In this document: one piece after another, positions 1 through 7,733 of the stretch
Layout: each line of letters starts with the position of its first letter
Numbering within the stretch: the first letter of the stretch is position 1
Assembly: GCA_015478575.1 (NCBI GenBank)
Contig: JADMIN010000003.1
Coordinates: forward strand, 1-24,400
Length of the DNA: 24,400 nt
Source of the DNA: Ktedonobacterales bacterium
GTDB taxonomy: Bacteria; Chloroflexota; Ktedonobacteria; Ktedonobacterales; JADMIN01
Reading direction: 5' to 3'
The notes under the pieces: model-generated
What the model saw: the letters and a program-made list of their open reading frames with translations, nothing else
What the model was told of the DNA's origin: nothing
Databases searched by the model: none
Position numbers and translations under genes: made by a program

Positions 1-30
1 GCCTGGCGCCAGTCGCGCTCCTCCCGGCTC

Positions 31-504
31 CTATTTAATCGGAGGGCCGCTGAGCCAGTCATAACCGATCTCAGGATCATCATAGGGAACGCGCCCCTCC
101 TCATCAGGATTGTAGGTGCAAGAGGTGACATAGAAGAGATGCGCGGGTACCTCACCAAGCACCTTGCAGCCGTGGGCCACGCCAGCGGGTATCTTGAGCA
201 GGGTGGGCGGTACATCATCGCCCATCTGTAATTCCTGGGTCACACCGCGCGTCGAGGACATGGGGCGCAGGTCATGGAGGGCGACGCGCAGGCGCCCAAA
301 TGGCACGTACCACCAATCAATCTGCGTCTTATGGAGATGCCAGGCCTTGACGACGCCTGGAAACATCTTGGAGTGACTCCACTGGCCGAAGCCCTCGCCG
401 AAGAAGGGATCGCTGACGCGAATGATTTCCTCGAACCAGCCACGGTCATCCGCGTGGCGCACCAGCGGCTGAACTACGACGCCTTCGATCTTCCCCATCC
501 CCAT
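31..504 (-). CDS. RmlC-like dTDP-4-dehydrorhamnose 3,5-epimerase family protein
   Basis: A cupin-fold protein of about 157 residues related to RmlC, the enzyme that epimerises C3 and C5 of dTDP-4-keto-6-deoxyglucose on the way to dTDP-rhamnose. The sequence shows an AWHLHKTQ segment at the place of the RGLHxQ motif with the catalytic His, then VALHDLR, PAGVAHG and a C-terminal Y-N-P-D-E ... DDPEIGYDW stretch, all in family order. The protein is shorter than classical RmlC (about 180 residues) and the HLH variant of the motif is not the textbook one, so the exact sugar substrate is open. The frame stays open upstream to 567, but a GAGGAG Shine-Dalgarno 4-7 nt before paired ATGs at 507 and 504 fixes the start there. 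It is the last gene of the minus-strand polysaccharide block, 127 nt after the first DUF4012 gene. The family call is fairly safe; the specific reaction is inferred. Confidence 0.8.
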   Translation of the reverse strand: MGMGKIEGVVVQPLVRHADDRGWFEEIIRVSDPFFGEGFGQWSHSKMFPGVVKAWHLHKTQIDWWYVPFGRLRVALHDLRPMSSTRGVTQELQMGDDVPPTLLKIPAGVAHGCKVLGEVPAHLFYVTSCTYNPDEEGRVPYDDPEIGYDWLSGPPIK

Positions 505-511
505 CATTTCG

Positions 512-517
512 CTCCTC
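512..517 (-). promoter_or_regulatory. Ribosome binding site of the RmlC-like gene
   Basis: GAGGAG on the minus strand lies 7 nt before the ATG at 504 and 4 nt before the ATG at 507. It rules out the longer open frame that begins at 567, which has no comparable site. Confidence 0.6.
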
Positions 518-631
518 GTATGCGCCTCATCTCGTGGCCGCCGCTCTGGGCCACGTCGGCGTGGCACGACGTGGCCACGTACATTGTGCTCCCGAATGCG
601 CGCGAAGCAGACTAGGTTCAGGACTTATGCC

Positions 632-3115
632 CTACTTGTAGCTGACGGTGATGTTCTGATCGGTAGTTAGCAAGGGGGTAGTGTATCGCAGGCCTCCATC
701 CGCCGACGTGAGCGGCGGATTCTCCGGTGAGGCGGACGCGAGCTTCGCGCCATTCGGCCCCAGGATGGTGAGATTCACCTGGGGGCGCGACCCCGCCTGA
801 TGCACGACCGTGAGGTCATAGGTATGCGTGCCATTCGCTTCCGTCACGGCGTTGGGCACGAGCCAGCGGAAGTGCTCCGTAAGGCTGCTGGGGCTGGCGC
901 CGTTATCCGTACCGTCGCGGTCGCAGGCCCGGCAGCGCAGGTCAATACCGCCCGTATAGCCGAGGCCATTCGCGTCGGCGCAGCCCCAGACAGTGCGTCC
1001 CGGCTCTTGTGGCGGCGGCAAGGAAGAAGGGAACTGGCAATTATACGACTTGCCCAGGAGTTGCGCGGTTGGCGGCGTCATGACCAAGAGCACACCTTGG
1101 TAATACCACATATACATGCCACTCGCGTCGGAGTAGATCGGGCTATAGAGGTGTTTGACGTAGGGATAGGTATACGTGACGGTCATGTCGTGCGTGGCCG
1201 AGCCATCGGCATTGAGTGTGATGGTATCCTGGATCTGCTCTACGAGGTCGGCGTTGGCATAGGATGCGCCGGTATTGGCGTCCACCACTAGCAACTGATC
1301 GCCCTTGACGGCGGGAATGGTGTTGTCGGCGCGGAAGAGGTTGAGCAGCCCCTCGACCTGCGGATTGTTGAAGAAGATTTGTAGGTCGCGTGTGCCAATG
1401 GTATCGAGCGCCGCTTTGAGCACCTGACCTTGCAGCTTGGGGCCAGCGGTGGCGATGGTGCGCATCAATGTGCTGCCCAGCAGCGAGTCGAAGGTCTTCT
1501 TATCGCTCGTCTGGCTGGTGCCACCGGTGATGGTCTCTTGGCAACGCGGTTTATTGGCAAAGTTAGAATTTTGGCAGTAGGCGTAGAGGATATGGTAGTA
1601 GTGAATGGTGTCTTGGAGGTTGGCGGAGGTGATCTTGGTGCCATAGGCGGGCAGACTAATGCCGCCGATGATGTCGAGCAGTTTGCCGATGAGAGCGGGC
1701 GTGAAGGCAATCACGCCATCCACGCTCTGCCCCGTCTCGCGCTGGTAGTTCTGCTCGATGTAGCTCGACGAGGTGGCGAAGTCGGGGTCGAGGTTGGAGT
1801 CGCGCACACCAAAGTGGCTCGTGTCGTCGCTGAGCCAGGCGAAGCGTGACGGAATAACATTGCGGTAGCATCCCTGGCCAGCATCCTGGTAACCGCCATT
1901 GGGGCAATCGAGCGTGTAGATGTCCTTGAGACGGATGCCACCGAGCATACGCCCCTTGGAGAAGGTCAGCAGCGCATAGTTGCCCAGGAAGCCGCCGGTG
2001 GGCCGTAACTCGTCGCTATCTTGGTTGAAGAGCAGGTAGCGCGCGTCGTTGGTGAGGCCCAACAGCGCGGGTAGCGCCCCCGCCGCGTAATGCACGTAGG
2101 ATAAGTACGTCGGCAGCTTGGGCGCGATGGCGTCGAGCTTGCCGAGAACGCGGATAGCGGAGCCTAAACCGATGGATCGCAGGTCGCTGTCGCTGACCAG
2201 CGCACGCTCGCGCAAGGCCTGGCTGACCAGCACGCCAGCGGTATCCACGTCGAAGGTCACGCGCTTGAGGTCGGTGAGGGTGAGGGTCGGTGCCTTGGGG
2301 GCAGCGACTCCGGAGGTATCCAGGCCGGTCAGCATGCCTTTCATGGCGGGAATGAGCACCTGGCCCGCGTCCACCCCATACTCACCCGCGCGCACCAGCA
2401 AGGTGGCCATGCGCAGCATATGCACCAGGCCGCTGGTCCTGCTGTTATCGGCCAACGCCGATGGGAAGGGTAGATCGCCCTGGAGGCGTACGAGGTCAGA
2501 CTCGAGCGCCTGGAGCCGACCCTGCGTCTCGCTCAGGATCTCCGGCTGGGTGTAGCCACCCCCCTGGGCAATCGTCTGGAGGGCGTTGACCTGAGCTTTG
2601 GCATCTTTGGCCGCTGAGAGCATATCTAGGCCAAGCAGGACGCCTTGCGTGCCGACAAAGCCCAGCACCAAGCTGAGCACCGTCAGCGCCGTCAACACCG
2701 CCACTGGCAGCGAGCGCCTGCGCTTGACGCGCCGCGTTTGGCGCTTGCCGTGGCTCTTGGCGCGCGCGCCCCGCGCGTCCCAGCTCGGCAGCGCCTCAGA
2801 GGGCGCGGTGTCACCGCCGAAATCGCCGCCGAAATCTTCACGCGGATCGGACCAGCGCGGCGCGCGCTCGTCCTCTTGCCAGCGGCGGTCCGCGGCGCGC
2901 GAACGCTCCCGCTGGGCACCCGCTCGTGGTGCGACGTGAAAGCGATCGGAGACGACGGAACGCATCTGCGAGGAAAGCGCATGGATCTGCCCGGTGAAGT
3001 CGCGCCAGGTCGCGGCGGCCCATGTCCCTCGCCCACCACGCGACGACGCGGACCGCGAGACGGAAGGCGCTGGCCCCGCCGACCGAGATGATCTATATGA
3101 TCGCTGCCGCCCCAC
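632..3115 (-). CDS. DUF4012 membrane protein, copy A
   Basis: An 827-residue membrane protein of the DUF4012 family, whose biochemical function is unknown but which recurs beside polysaccharide genes. Residues 1-130 are a basic, low-complexity, presumably cytoplasmic tail. A single transmembrane helix lies at about 136-158, followed by a predicted helical stretch and then the DUF4012 region with LLFNQDSDELRPTGGFLGNY and VDGVIAFTPALIGKLLDIIG. The start is a GTG with GGAGG upstream. Residues 228-617 are encoded by DNA apparently identical to copy B, while the N-terminal third is only about 60% alike. A segment at about 640-735 also differs: here it carries several extra cysteines (including CRAC) and is 11 residues longer than in copy B. 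The last 60 or so residues are again nearly identical. It follows copy B by 279 nt on the same strand, a gap with AT-rich TATA-like patches but no promoter I can support. It is probably part of a surface-glycan locus. Confidence 0.85.
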   Translation of the reverse strand: MGRQRSYRSSRSAGPAPSVSRSASSRGGRGTWAAATWRDFTGQIHALSSQMRSVVSDRFHVAPRAGAQRERSRAADRRWQEDERAPRWSDPREDFGGDFGGDTAPSEALPSWDARGARAKSHGKRQTRRVKRRRSLPVAVLTALTVLSLVLGFVGTQGVLLGLDMLSAAKDAKAQVNALQTIAQGGGYTQPEILSETQGRLQALESDLVRLQGDLPFPSALADNSRTSGLVHMLRMATLLVRAGEYGVDAGQVLIPAMKGMLTGLDTSGVAAPKAPTLTLTDLKRVTFDVDTAGVLVSQALRERALVSDSDLRSIGLGSAIRVLGKLDAIAPKLPTYLSYVHYAAGALPALLGLTNDARYLLFNQDSDELRPTGGFLGNYALLTFSKGRMLGGIRLKDIYTLDCPNGGYQDAGQGCYRNVIPSRFAWLSDDTSHFGVRDSNLDPDFATSSSYIEQNYQRETGQSVDGVIAFTPALIGKLLDIIGGISLPAYGTKITSANLQDTIHYYHILYAYCQNSNFANKPRCQETITGGTSQTSDKKTFDSLLGSTLMRTIATAGPKLQGQVLKAALDTIGTRDLQIFFNNPQVEGLLNLFRADNTIPAVKGDQLLVVDANTGASYANADLVEQIQDTITLNADGSATHDMTVTYTYPYVKHLYSPIYSDASGMYMWYYQGVLLVMTPPTAQLLGKSYNCQFPSSLPPPQEPGRTVWGCADANGLGYTGGIDLRCRACDRDGTDNGASPSSLTEHFRWLVPNAVTEANGTHTYDLTVVHQAGSRPQVNLTILGPNGAKLASASPENPPLTSADGGLRYTTPLLTTDQNITVSYK
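1266..2433. repeat. Long perfect direct repeat, copy A (DUF4012 core)
   Basis: A 1,168-bp stretch that reads the same, base for base as far as I compared it, as 3999-5166 (constant offset 2,733). The match stops at a t/c mismatch at 1265/3998 and a t/c mismatch at 2434/5167. Reading frames on both strands are identical through it, so synonymous sites are also unchanged. It encodes residues 228-617 of the first DUF4012 protein. Confidence 0.93.
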
Positions 3116-3394
3116 TCGATGCTCCCTCCGCCCGCTCCACCACCGCCCGCGCCACCACCGCTATTGGGTGTCACATCGTCTCGCTCAAATCGCCCGCTAA
3201 CACGCTACCGTCGGGTGCGAGCCGTGCCTTCCGCGTATTCGTCCAAGCGCCCTCAGTCTACTCCAAGTATACGCTACTTTGTATATGCTCCTTCTCCCTG
3301 GCGCAAAGCCGACCGTCATCGCATCAGGGCAGCACGTCAAGCCGTTCGCGGCTTCGTGGTGTCTGGTGGCAGCCGTGGCCGCGACCTCCTTGGC

Positions 3395-5806
3395 TCACCC
3401 CTTATAACTGACGGTGATGTTTTGGTCGGTGTTCAACAAGGGGGTAGTGTATCGCAGACCTCCATCCGCCGATGTGAGCGGCGGATTCTCCGGTGAGGCG
3501 GACGCAAGCTTCGTGCCATTCGGCCCCAGGATGGTGAGATTCACCTGGGGGTGCGACCCCGCCTGATGCACGACCGTGATGTTATACGTATGCGTGCCCT
3601 TCGCTTCCGTCATCGCGCTGGGCACGAGCCAGCGCAGGCGGATAGTCGTCGGCTGTGGCTGGGCACCGCTGTTCGTGCCATCCAGATTCCAGGCATTGCC
3701 ATTGACATAGACCGGCCCGCAGCCCCACACGCTCCGGCCCGGCTCCTCCGCCGGATGCCCGTAGCGCCAGCCACAATTGGAGCCGCCATAGAGTTGCGCG
3801 GCGGGCGGCACCATCACCAGCAGCACGCCCGCGTATTGCCAGGGATTGATCTGCGTGCCAGGGGCATAGATCGAGCCATAGAGGTGCTGGCGCCAGGGAT
3901 AGGTGTAGGTCAGTGTCATATTGTGGAAAGCGGAGCCATCGGCATTGAGTGTGATGGTGTCCTGGACTTGCTCTACGAGGTCGCCATTGGCGTAGGTCGC
4001 GCCGGTATTGGCGTCCACCACTAGCAACTGATCGCCCTTGACGGCGGGAATGGTGTTGTCGGCGCGGAAGAGGTTGAGCAGCCCCTCGACCTGCGGATTG
4101 TTGAAGAAGATTTGTAGGTCGCGTGTGCCAATGGTATCGAGCGCCGCTTTGAGCACCTGACCTTGCAGCTTGGGGCCAGCGGTGGCGATGGTGCGCATCA
4201 ATGTGCTGCCCAGCAGCGAGTCGAAGGTCTTCTTATCGCTCGTCTGGCTGGTGCCACCGGTGATGGTCTCTTGGCAACGCGGTTTATTGGCAAAGTTAGA
4301 ATTTTGGCAGTAGGCGTAGAGGATATGGTAGTAGTGAATGGTGTCTTGGAGGTTGGCGGAGGTGATCTTGGTGCCATAGGCGGGCAGACTAATGCCGCCG
4401 ATGATGTCGAGCAGTTTGCCGATGAGAGCGGGCGTGAAGGCAATCACGCCATCCACGCTCTGCCCCGTCTCGCGCTGGTAGTTCTGCTCGATGTAGCTCG
4501 ACGAGGTGGCGAAGTCGGGGTCGAGGTTGGAGTCGCGCACACCAAAGTGGCTCGTGTCGTCGCTGAGCCAGGCGAAGCGTGACGGAATAACATTGCGGTA
4601 GCATCCCTGGCCAGCATCCTGGTAACCGCCATTGGGGCAATCGAGCGTGTAGATGTCCTTGAGACGGATGCCACCGAGCATACGCCCCTTGGAGAAGGTC
4701 AGCAGCGCATAGTTGCCCAGGAAGCCGCCGGTGGGCCGTAACTCGTCGCTATCTTGGTTGAAGAGCAGGTAGCGCGCGTCGTTGGTGAGGCCCAACAGCG
4801 CGGGTAGCGCCCCCGCCGCGTAATGCACGTAGGATAAGTACGTCGGCAGCTTGGGCGCGATGGCGTCGAGCTTGCCGAGAACGCGGATAGCGGAGCCTAA
4901 ACCGATGGATCGCAGGTCGCTGTCGCTGACCAGCGCACGCTCGCGCAAGGCCTGGCTGACCAGCACGCCAGCGGTATCCACGTCGAAGGTCACGCGCTTG
5001 AGGTCGGTGAGGGTGAGGGTCGGTGCCTTGGGGGCAGCGACTCCGGAGGTATCCAGGCCGGTCAGCATGCCTTTCATGGCGGGAATGAGCACCTGGCCCG
5101 CGTCCACCCCATACTCACCCGCGCGCACCAGCAAGGTGGCCATGCGCAGCATATGCACCAGGCCGCCGGTGGTGGTATTGCCTTCGAGTTGCGCGATGGG
5201 CAGATCGCTCTGGAGGCGTATGAGGTCGCTATCCAACGCTTGCATCCGGCTCTGCATCTCATCGAGCTTGGCGGGTTGGGTATACTCGCCCGCTTTGGCG
5301 ATGGCCTGCATCGCGCTCACCTGCGCCCTGACATCCAGCGTCGCGGCCAGCATGTCAAGGCCGCGCAACATGCCTTGGGTGCCAAAGAAGCCAACGCAGA
5401 GGCTCAGGACAGTCAGCGCGACCAGAGCGGTCATCGGCAGCGGGCGCTTTGGCCCAGCCGGGCGCGCATGCACGCCGCCCTTACCTGGCCCACCGGTGCC
5501 CGCGCCGGGATAGCCCGCCGCTGGCAGCGCCTCAGAGGGCGCCGTATCGCCCGGCGGCACGTTCCAGCGCGGGGCGCGCGCCGCCGCTTGCCATTGCTGG
5601 TCTACCGCGCGCCGCGTCCGTTGTTGGCCGCGCCCGCGTGGCGTGAGGGGGATCTGGCCAGTGATGTCGTGGAGTCGCGCACGGACCTGTCCGGTCATGT
5701 CGCGCCAAGTCGCGGCAGCCCGATTCTTGCGCGCCGACCACTGAGAAGAGCCTGAAGCAGCCGGTCGCGTCGGCTTCGCGGGCCTCGATGTTTGCTGCCG
5801 TGTCAC
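3395..5806 (-). CDS. DUF4012 membrane protein, copy B
   Basis: An 803-residue paralogue of the protein at 632-3115, with the same plan: a basic, Pro/Gly-rich cytoplasmic tail (1-122), one transmembrane helix at about 125-147, and a large extracytoplasmic DUF4012 region. The tail keeps short islands shared with copy A (AATWRDxTGQ, APRW, DTAPSEALP), which shows an older duplication. Residues 214-603 are encoded by DNA apparently identical to copy A. The next 90 or so residues differ, with a Trp/Tyr-rich stretch and only two cysteines where copy A has several. The C-terminus again matches with scattered changes. The GTG start is backed by a strong AAGGAGG five nt upstream, better than that of copy A. 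It lies 166 nt downstream of the glycosyltransferase on the same strand. No enzymatic activity can be assigned from the sequence. Confidence 0.86.
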   Translation of the reverse strand: MTRQQTSRPAKPTRPAASGSSQWSARKNRAAATWRDMTGQVRARLHDITGQIPLTPRGRGQQRTRRAVDQQWQAAARAPRWNVPPGDTAPSEALPAAGYPGAGTGGPGKGGVHARPAGPKRPLPMTALVALTVLSLCVGFFGTQGMLRGLDMLAATLDVRAQVSAMQAIAKAGEYTQPAKLDEMQSRMQALDSDLIRLQSDLPIAQLEGNTTTGGLVHMLRMATLLVRAGEYGVDAGQVLIPAMKGMLTGLDTSGVAAPKAPTLTLTDLKRVTFDVDTAGVLVSQALRERALVSDSDLRSIGLGSAIRVLGKLDAIAPKLPTYLSYVHYAAGALPALLGLTNDARYLLFNQDSDELRPTGGFLGNYALLTFSKGRMLGGIRLKDIYTLDCPNGGYQDAGQGCYRNVIPSRFAWLSDDTSHFGVRDSNLDPDFATSSSYIEQNYQRETGQSVDGVIAFTPALIGKLLDIIGGISLPAYGTKITSANLQDTIHYYHILYAYCQNSNFANKPRCQETITGGTSQTSDKKTFDSLLGSTLMRTIATAGPKLQGQVLKAALDTIGTRDLQIFFNNPQVEGLLNLFRADNTIPAVKGDQLLVVDANTGATYANGDLVEQVQDTITLNADGSAFHNMTLTYTYPWRQHLYGSIYAPGTQINPWQYAGVLLVMVPPAAQLYGGSNCGWRYGHPAEEPGRSVWGCGPVYVNGNAWNLDGTNSGAQPQPTTIRLRWLVPSAMTEAKGTHTYNITVVHQAGSHPQVNLTILGPNGTKLASASPENPPLTSADGGLRYTTPLLNTDQNITVSYKG
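3999..5166. repeat. Long perfect direct repeat, copy B (DUF4012 core)
   Basis: Partner of 1266-2433 in direct orientation. It encodes residues 214-603 of the second DUF4012 protein. Direct repeats of this length are substrates for homologous recombination and could delete or amplify the 2.7-kb unit between them. Confidence 0.93.
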
Positions 5807-5918
5807 TGCGCCCTCCTTATATCCAAGCCACCTGCTGTTGCCATCGCCGCGGTGCTACGGTCCTACCCATATCAGTCAACGCGCGCGGCGTCCCAAACGC
5901 AACATACGAGCGTCGGTC

Positions 5919-5950
5919 TGTGGCACACGCCACAAAACGCGCTACCGCGC
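5919..5950 (-). terminator. Hairpins downstream of the glycosyltransferase, possible weak terminator
   Basis: About 22 nt after the stop codon of the glycosyltransferase, the minus strand reads a 4-bp GCGC/GCGC stem with a GGTA loop, then GTTTT, then a perfect 6-bp stem TGTGGC/GCCACA with a 4-nt loop. A longer alternative pairing TGTGGCA/TGCCACA spans both. The short stems make termination uncertain; it may only be a processing or attenuating structure between this gene and the DUF4012 pair. Confidence 0.3.
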
Positions 5951-5972
5951 TGCCACACTACTTCTGGCCTCG

Positions 5973-7502
5973 CTACTTGCGTGCCAACTCGCTGAAGAGC
6001 GCCTCATATTGATCGGTGACGGCGTCCCAACTGTAGACGGTGGCGGCGCGATGCGCCGCTCGGCGGCGATACTCTTCAATACGCGCTGGCTGCACGATCA
6101 CCTCACCGAGCACGCGCGCCAGATCGGCGGCGCCCTCCGCGCCACGGTAGGGAATGGCCGCGTCGCCGACCGTCTCTAGGTTGGCGGCCATGTCATTGAC
6201 GATCACGCAGTTGCCAAAAGCCATCGCCTCCAACAGTGCGGGATGCGTGCCCCCAACCCCGCTGGCGAAGACGTAGGCACGCGCGTTCGCGCCCAGCTCG
6301 TGGTAGCCGTCGCCGAAGACGTAGCCGGTGAAGACGACGCCCGGCCCAGCATTCGCCTTGAGGCGCGTGATGTAGTCCGTGCTATAGGGCGCATCGCCCA
6401 CGACGCAGAGCTGAAGGCCGGTCGCTGGTCCGCCGAGCGCCTGGTAGGCCGCGATCACCTCGTGCGCGTTGTTCTCTGGCACCAGCCGCCCCACCCAGAG
6501 CAGGTAGCCATCTGGACGCAGCTCGAAGCGCTGGAGCGCCTCGCCCGGCGGCAAGCGCGGCACATCCGAGCCATAGGGAATGAAGACCGACGGCTTCTGG
6601 AAATGTTCTTGGTAATAGTGCTCTACCACGTGCGAGTCGGCGATGATGGTCGTGGGCATGCGCGTGGCGGCGCGCTCGGCGAAGCGGAGGTAGCGTCGGG
6701 CAAAGCCGCCCCACTTGCCGCGCTGCCAGTCGGCGCCATCCACATTCACGATGGTCGGCTTGCCGACCAGGCGTGGAATGAACGCGAGCGGCGCGTTGCC
6801 GACGCCACAGATATAGACGACATCGTAGCGGCGCAACTCGCCATGCAGCATCGAGAGCAGTGTATGCGCGATTGTGTCGAAGTGCTTGCTCGGAATGGTC
6901 GGGAGCCTGACGAGCCGCACGCCTTTGTAGGTCTTGGCGCGCGATGTAATGTGGTGCGAGCGGCAATAGACCGTCACGCGATGGCCGCGCTCCACCAGCC
7001 GTACTGAGAGCTGTTCGACGCACGTCTCGAAGCCGCTGTAGCTGGCGGGGATGCCACGCGACCCCATCATGGCGATGCGGAGGGGGCGCGGGTGCGCCAT
7101 GGGGGCGGCTGGCGTGGGGGTATCGGTCACGGTGGGCACGCCGTCTGAGCGTTCCTGTGCCATAAAACGGTCTTCCTCTCGGTGCTGGGGGCCGCTGGCC
7201 AGTGGCGCGCTGGCCTGGGGATGAACGGTGATCGCGCCGGTGCGCGCGAGCGGATGGTCTTCGAGCAGCCATTCCGCGCGTGCCGCCACGGGCAGGTGGC
7301 GCCGCGACGCGGCGTCGCGGCGTCGACGACGCGCGCGGATGGCGAAGAGCGCCGCGGTGACGAGCACCGCGCTCAGCACGAGGGCGCCGGCCCCGACCAG
7401 CGCTGGCATGGGCACGGCGACTACGCCAGCCCACATCTGTGGCCAGCGCTGTGGAGCAGAGAGTATGCGCGCGGCTTCTCCGCCTCTTGCCACAGCCACC
7501 AT
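5973..7502 (-). CDS. GT4 glycosyltransferase, rhamnosyltransferase-like, with N-terminal membrane segment
   Basis: A GT-B fold family 4 glycosyltransferase. The catalytic part opens with RIAMMGSRGIPASYSGFET, the signature of the DUF1972/rhamnosyltransferase subgroup, and ends with the donor-site segment GVGGTHPALLEAMAFG. The first Glu of the usual E-x7-E is Gly here; as I recall the same subgroup commonly has a GGT-type sequence at this place. It probably adds a sugar from a nucleotide donor to a lipid-linked glycan at the inner membrane face. The frame extends about 115 residues ahead of the catalytic domain with a hydrophobic helix followed by RARRRRR, so the protein is probably membrane-anchored. 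An alternative ATG at 7163 gives a 396-residue soluble enzyme of normal family length and has an AGAGGA-like site about 11 nt upstream. I prefer the long form because the hydrophobic-then-basic pattern is not expected by chance. It is the first gene of the minus-strand polysaccharide block. Confidence 0.85.
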   Translation of the reverse strand: MVAVARGGEAARILSAPQRWPQMWAGVVAVPMPALVGAGALVLSAVLVTAALFAIRARRRRRDAASRRHLPVAARAEWLLEDHPLARTGAITVHPQASAPLASGPQHREEDRFMAQERSDGVPTVTDTPTPAAPMAHPRPLRIAMMGSRGIPASYSGFETCVEQLSVRLVERGHRVTVYCRSHHITSRAKTYKGVRLVRLPTIPSKHFDTIAHTLLSMLHGELRRYDVVYICGVGNAPLAFIPRLVGKPTIVNVDGADWQRGKWGGFARRYLRFAERAATRMPTTIIADSHVVEHYYQEHFQKPSVFIPYGSDVPRLPPGEALQRFELRPDGYLLWVGRLVPENNAHEVIAAYQALGGPATGLQLCVVGDAPYSTDYITRLKANAGPGVVFTGYVFGDGYHELGANARAYVFASGVGGTHPALLEAMAFGNCVIVNDMAANLETVGDAAIPYRGAEGAADLARVLGEVIVQPARIEEYRRRAAHRAATVYSWDAVTDQYEALFSELARK

Positions 7503-7521
7503 CCTCACCCCACCACTTCGC

Positions 7522-7552
7522 GTATCGGCCCGTTAGGGTATCGGCCCGTTGG
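7522..7552. repeat. Tandem 15-16 bp duplication in the divergent gap
   Basis: Two adjacent copies of GTATCGGCCCGTTAGG (7522-7537) and GTATCGGCCCGTTGG (7538-7552), differing by one base in length. They lie in the leader of the glycosyltransferase gene. Confidence 0.75.
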
Positions 7553-7638
7553 AGCATCGGCTCCACCACTCCCAGGTCACGCCATTCTACTACATCGGCG
7601 CGCGGTCCCCTGGGTGGCTAGCCCCATCATCTTACAGC

Positions 7639-7666
7639 GGTATTATAGAGTACCGATGTGATACCG
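7639..7666 (-). promoter_or_regulatory. Consensus -10 and overlapping inverted repeat in the divergent control region
   Basis: On the minus strand a perfect TATAAT (7642-7647) could drive the glycosyltransferase/DUF4012 block with a leader of about 130 nt. No good -35 is present at 16-18 bp (GTAACG is the nearest). An inverted repeat CGGTAT (7639-7644) and ATACCG (7661-7666) brackets the -10 and is a candidate operator. The remaining gap (7509-7733) holds the tandem repeat at 7522-7552 and the start region of the divergent acyltransferase gene. Confidence 0.4.
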
Positions 7667-7733
7667 TTACAGGGCTAACGCCTAAGACGTTCTACATGCG
7701 GACTGGCCGCGCGCGTCTAGAAGAGGGGGCAGT

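Noticed and set aside
3116..3394. A promoter for the first DUF4012 gene in the gap after the second
   Set aside because: TATACT and TATA-like patches occur on the minus strand, but none has a credible -35 at 16-18 bp.
6382..7569. A 395-codon open frame on the minus strand overlapping the rhamnosyltransferase-like gene in another frame
   Set aside because: The product is almost only Arg, Ala, Gly and Pro; the overlapping frame has the GT4 motifs.
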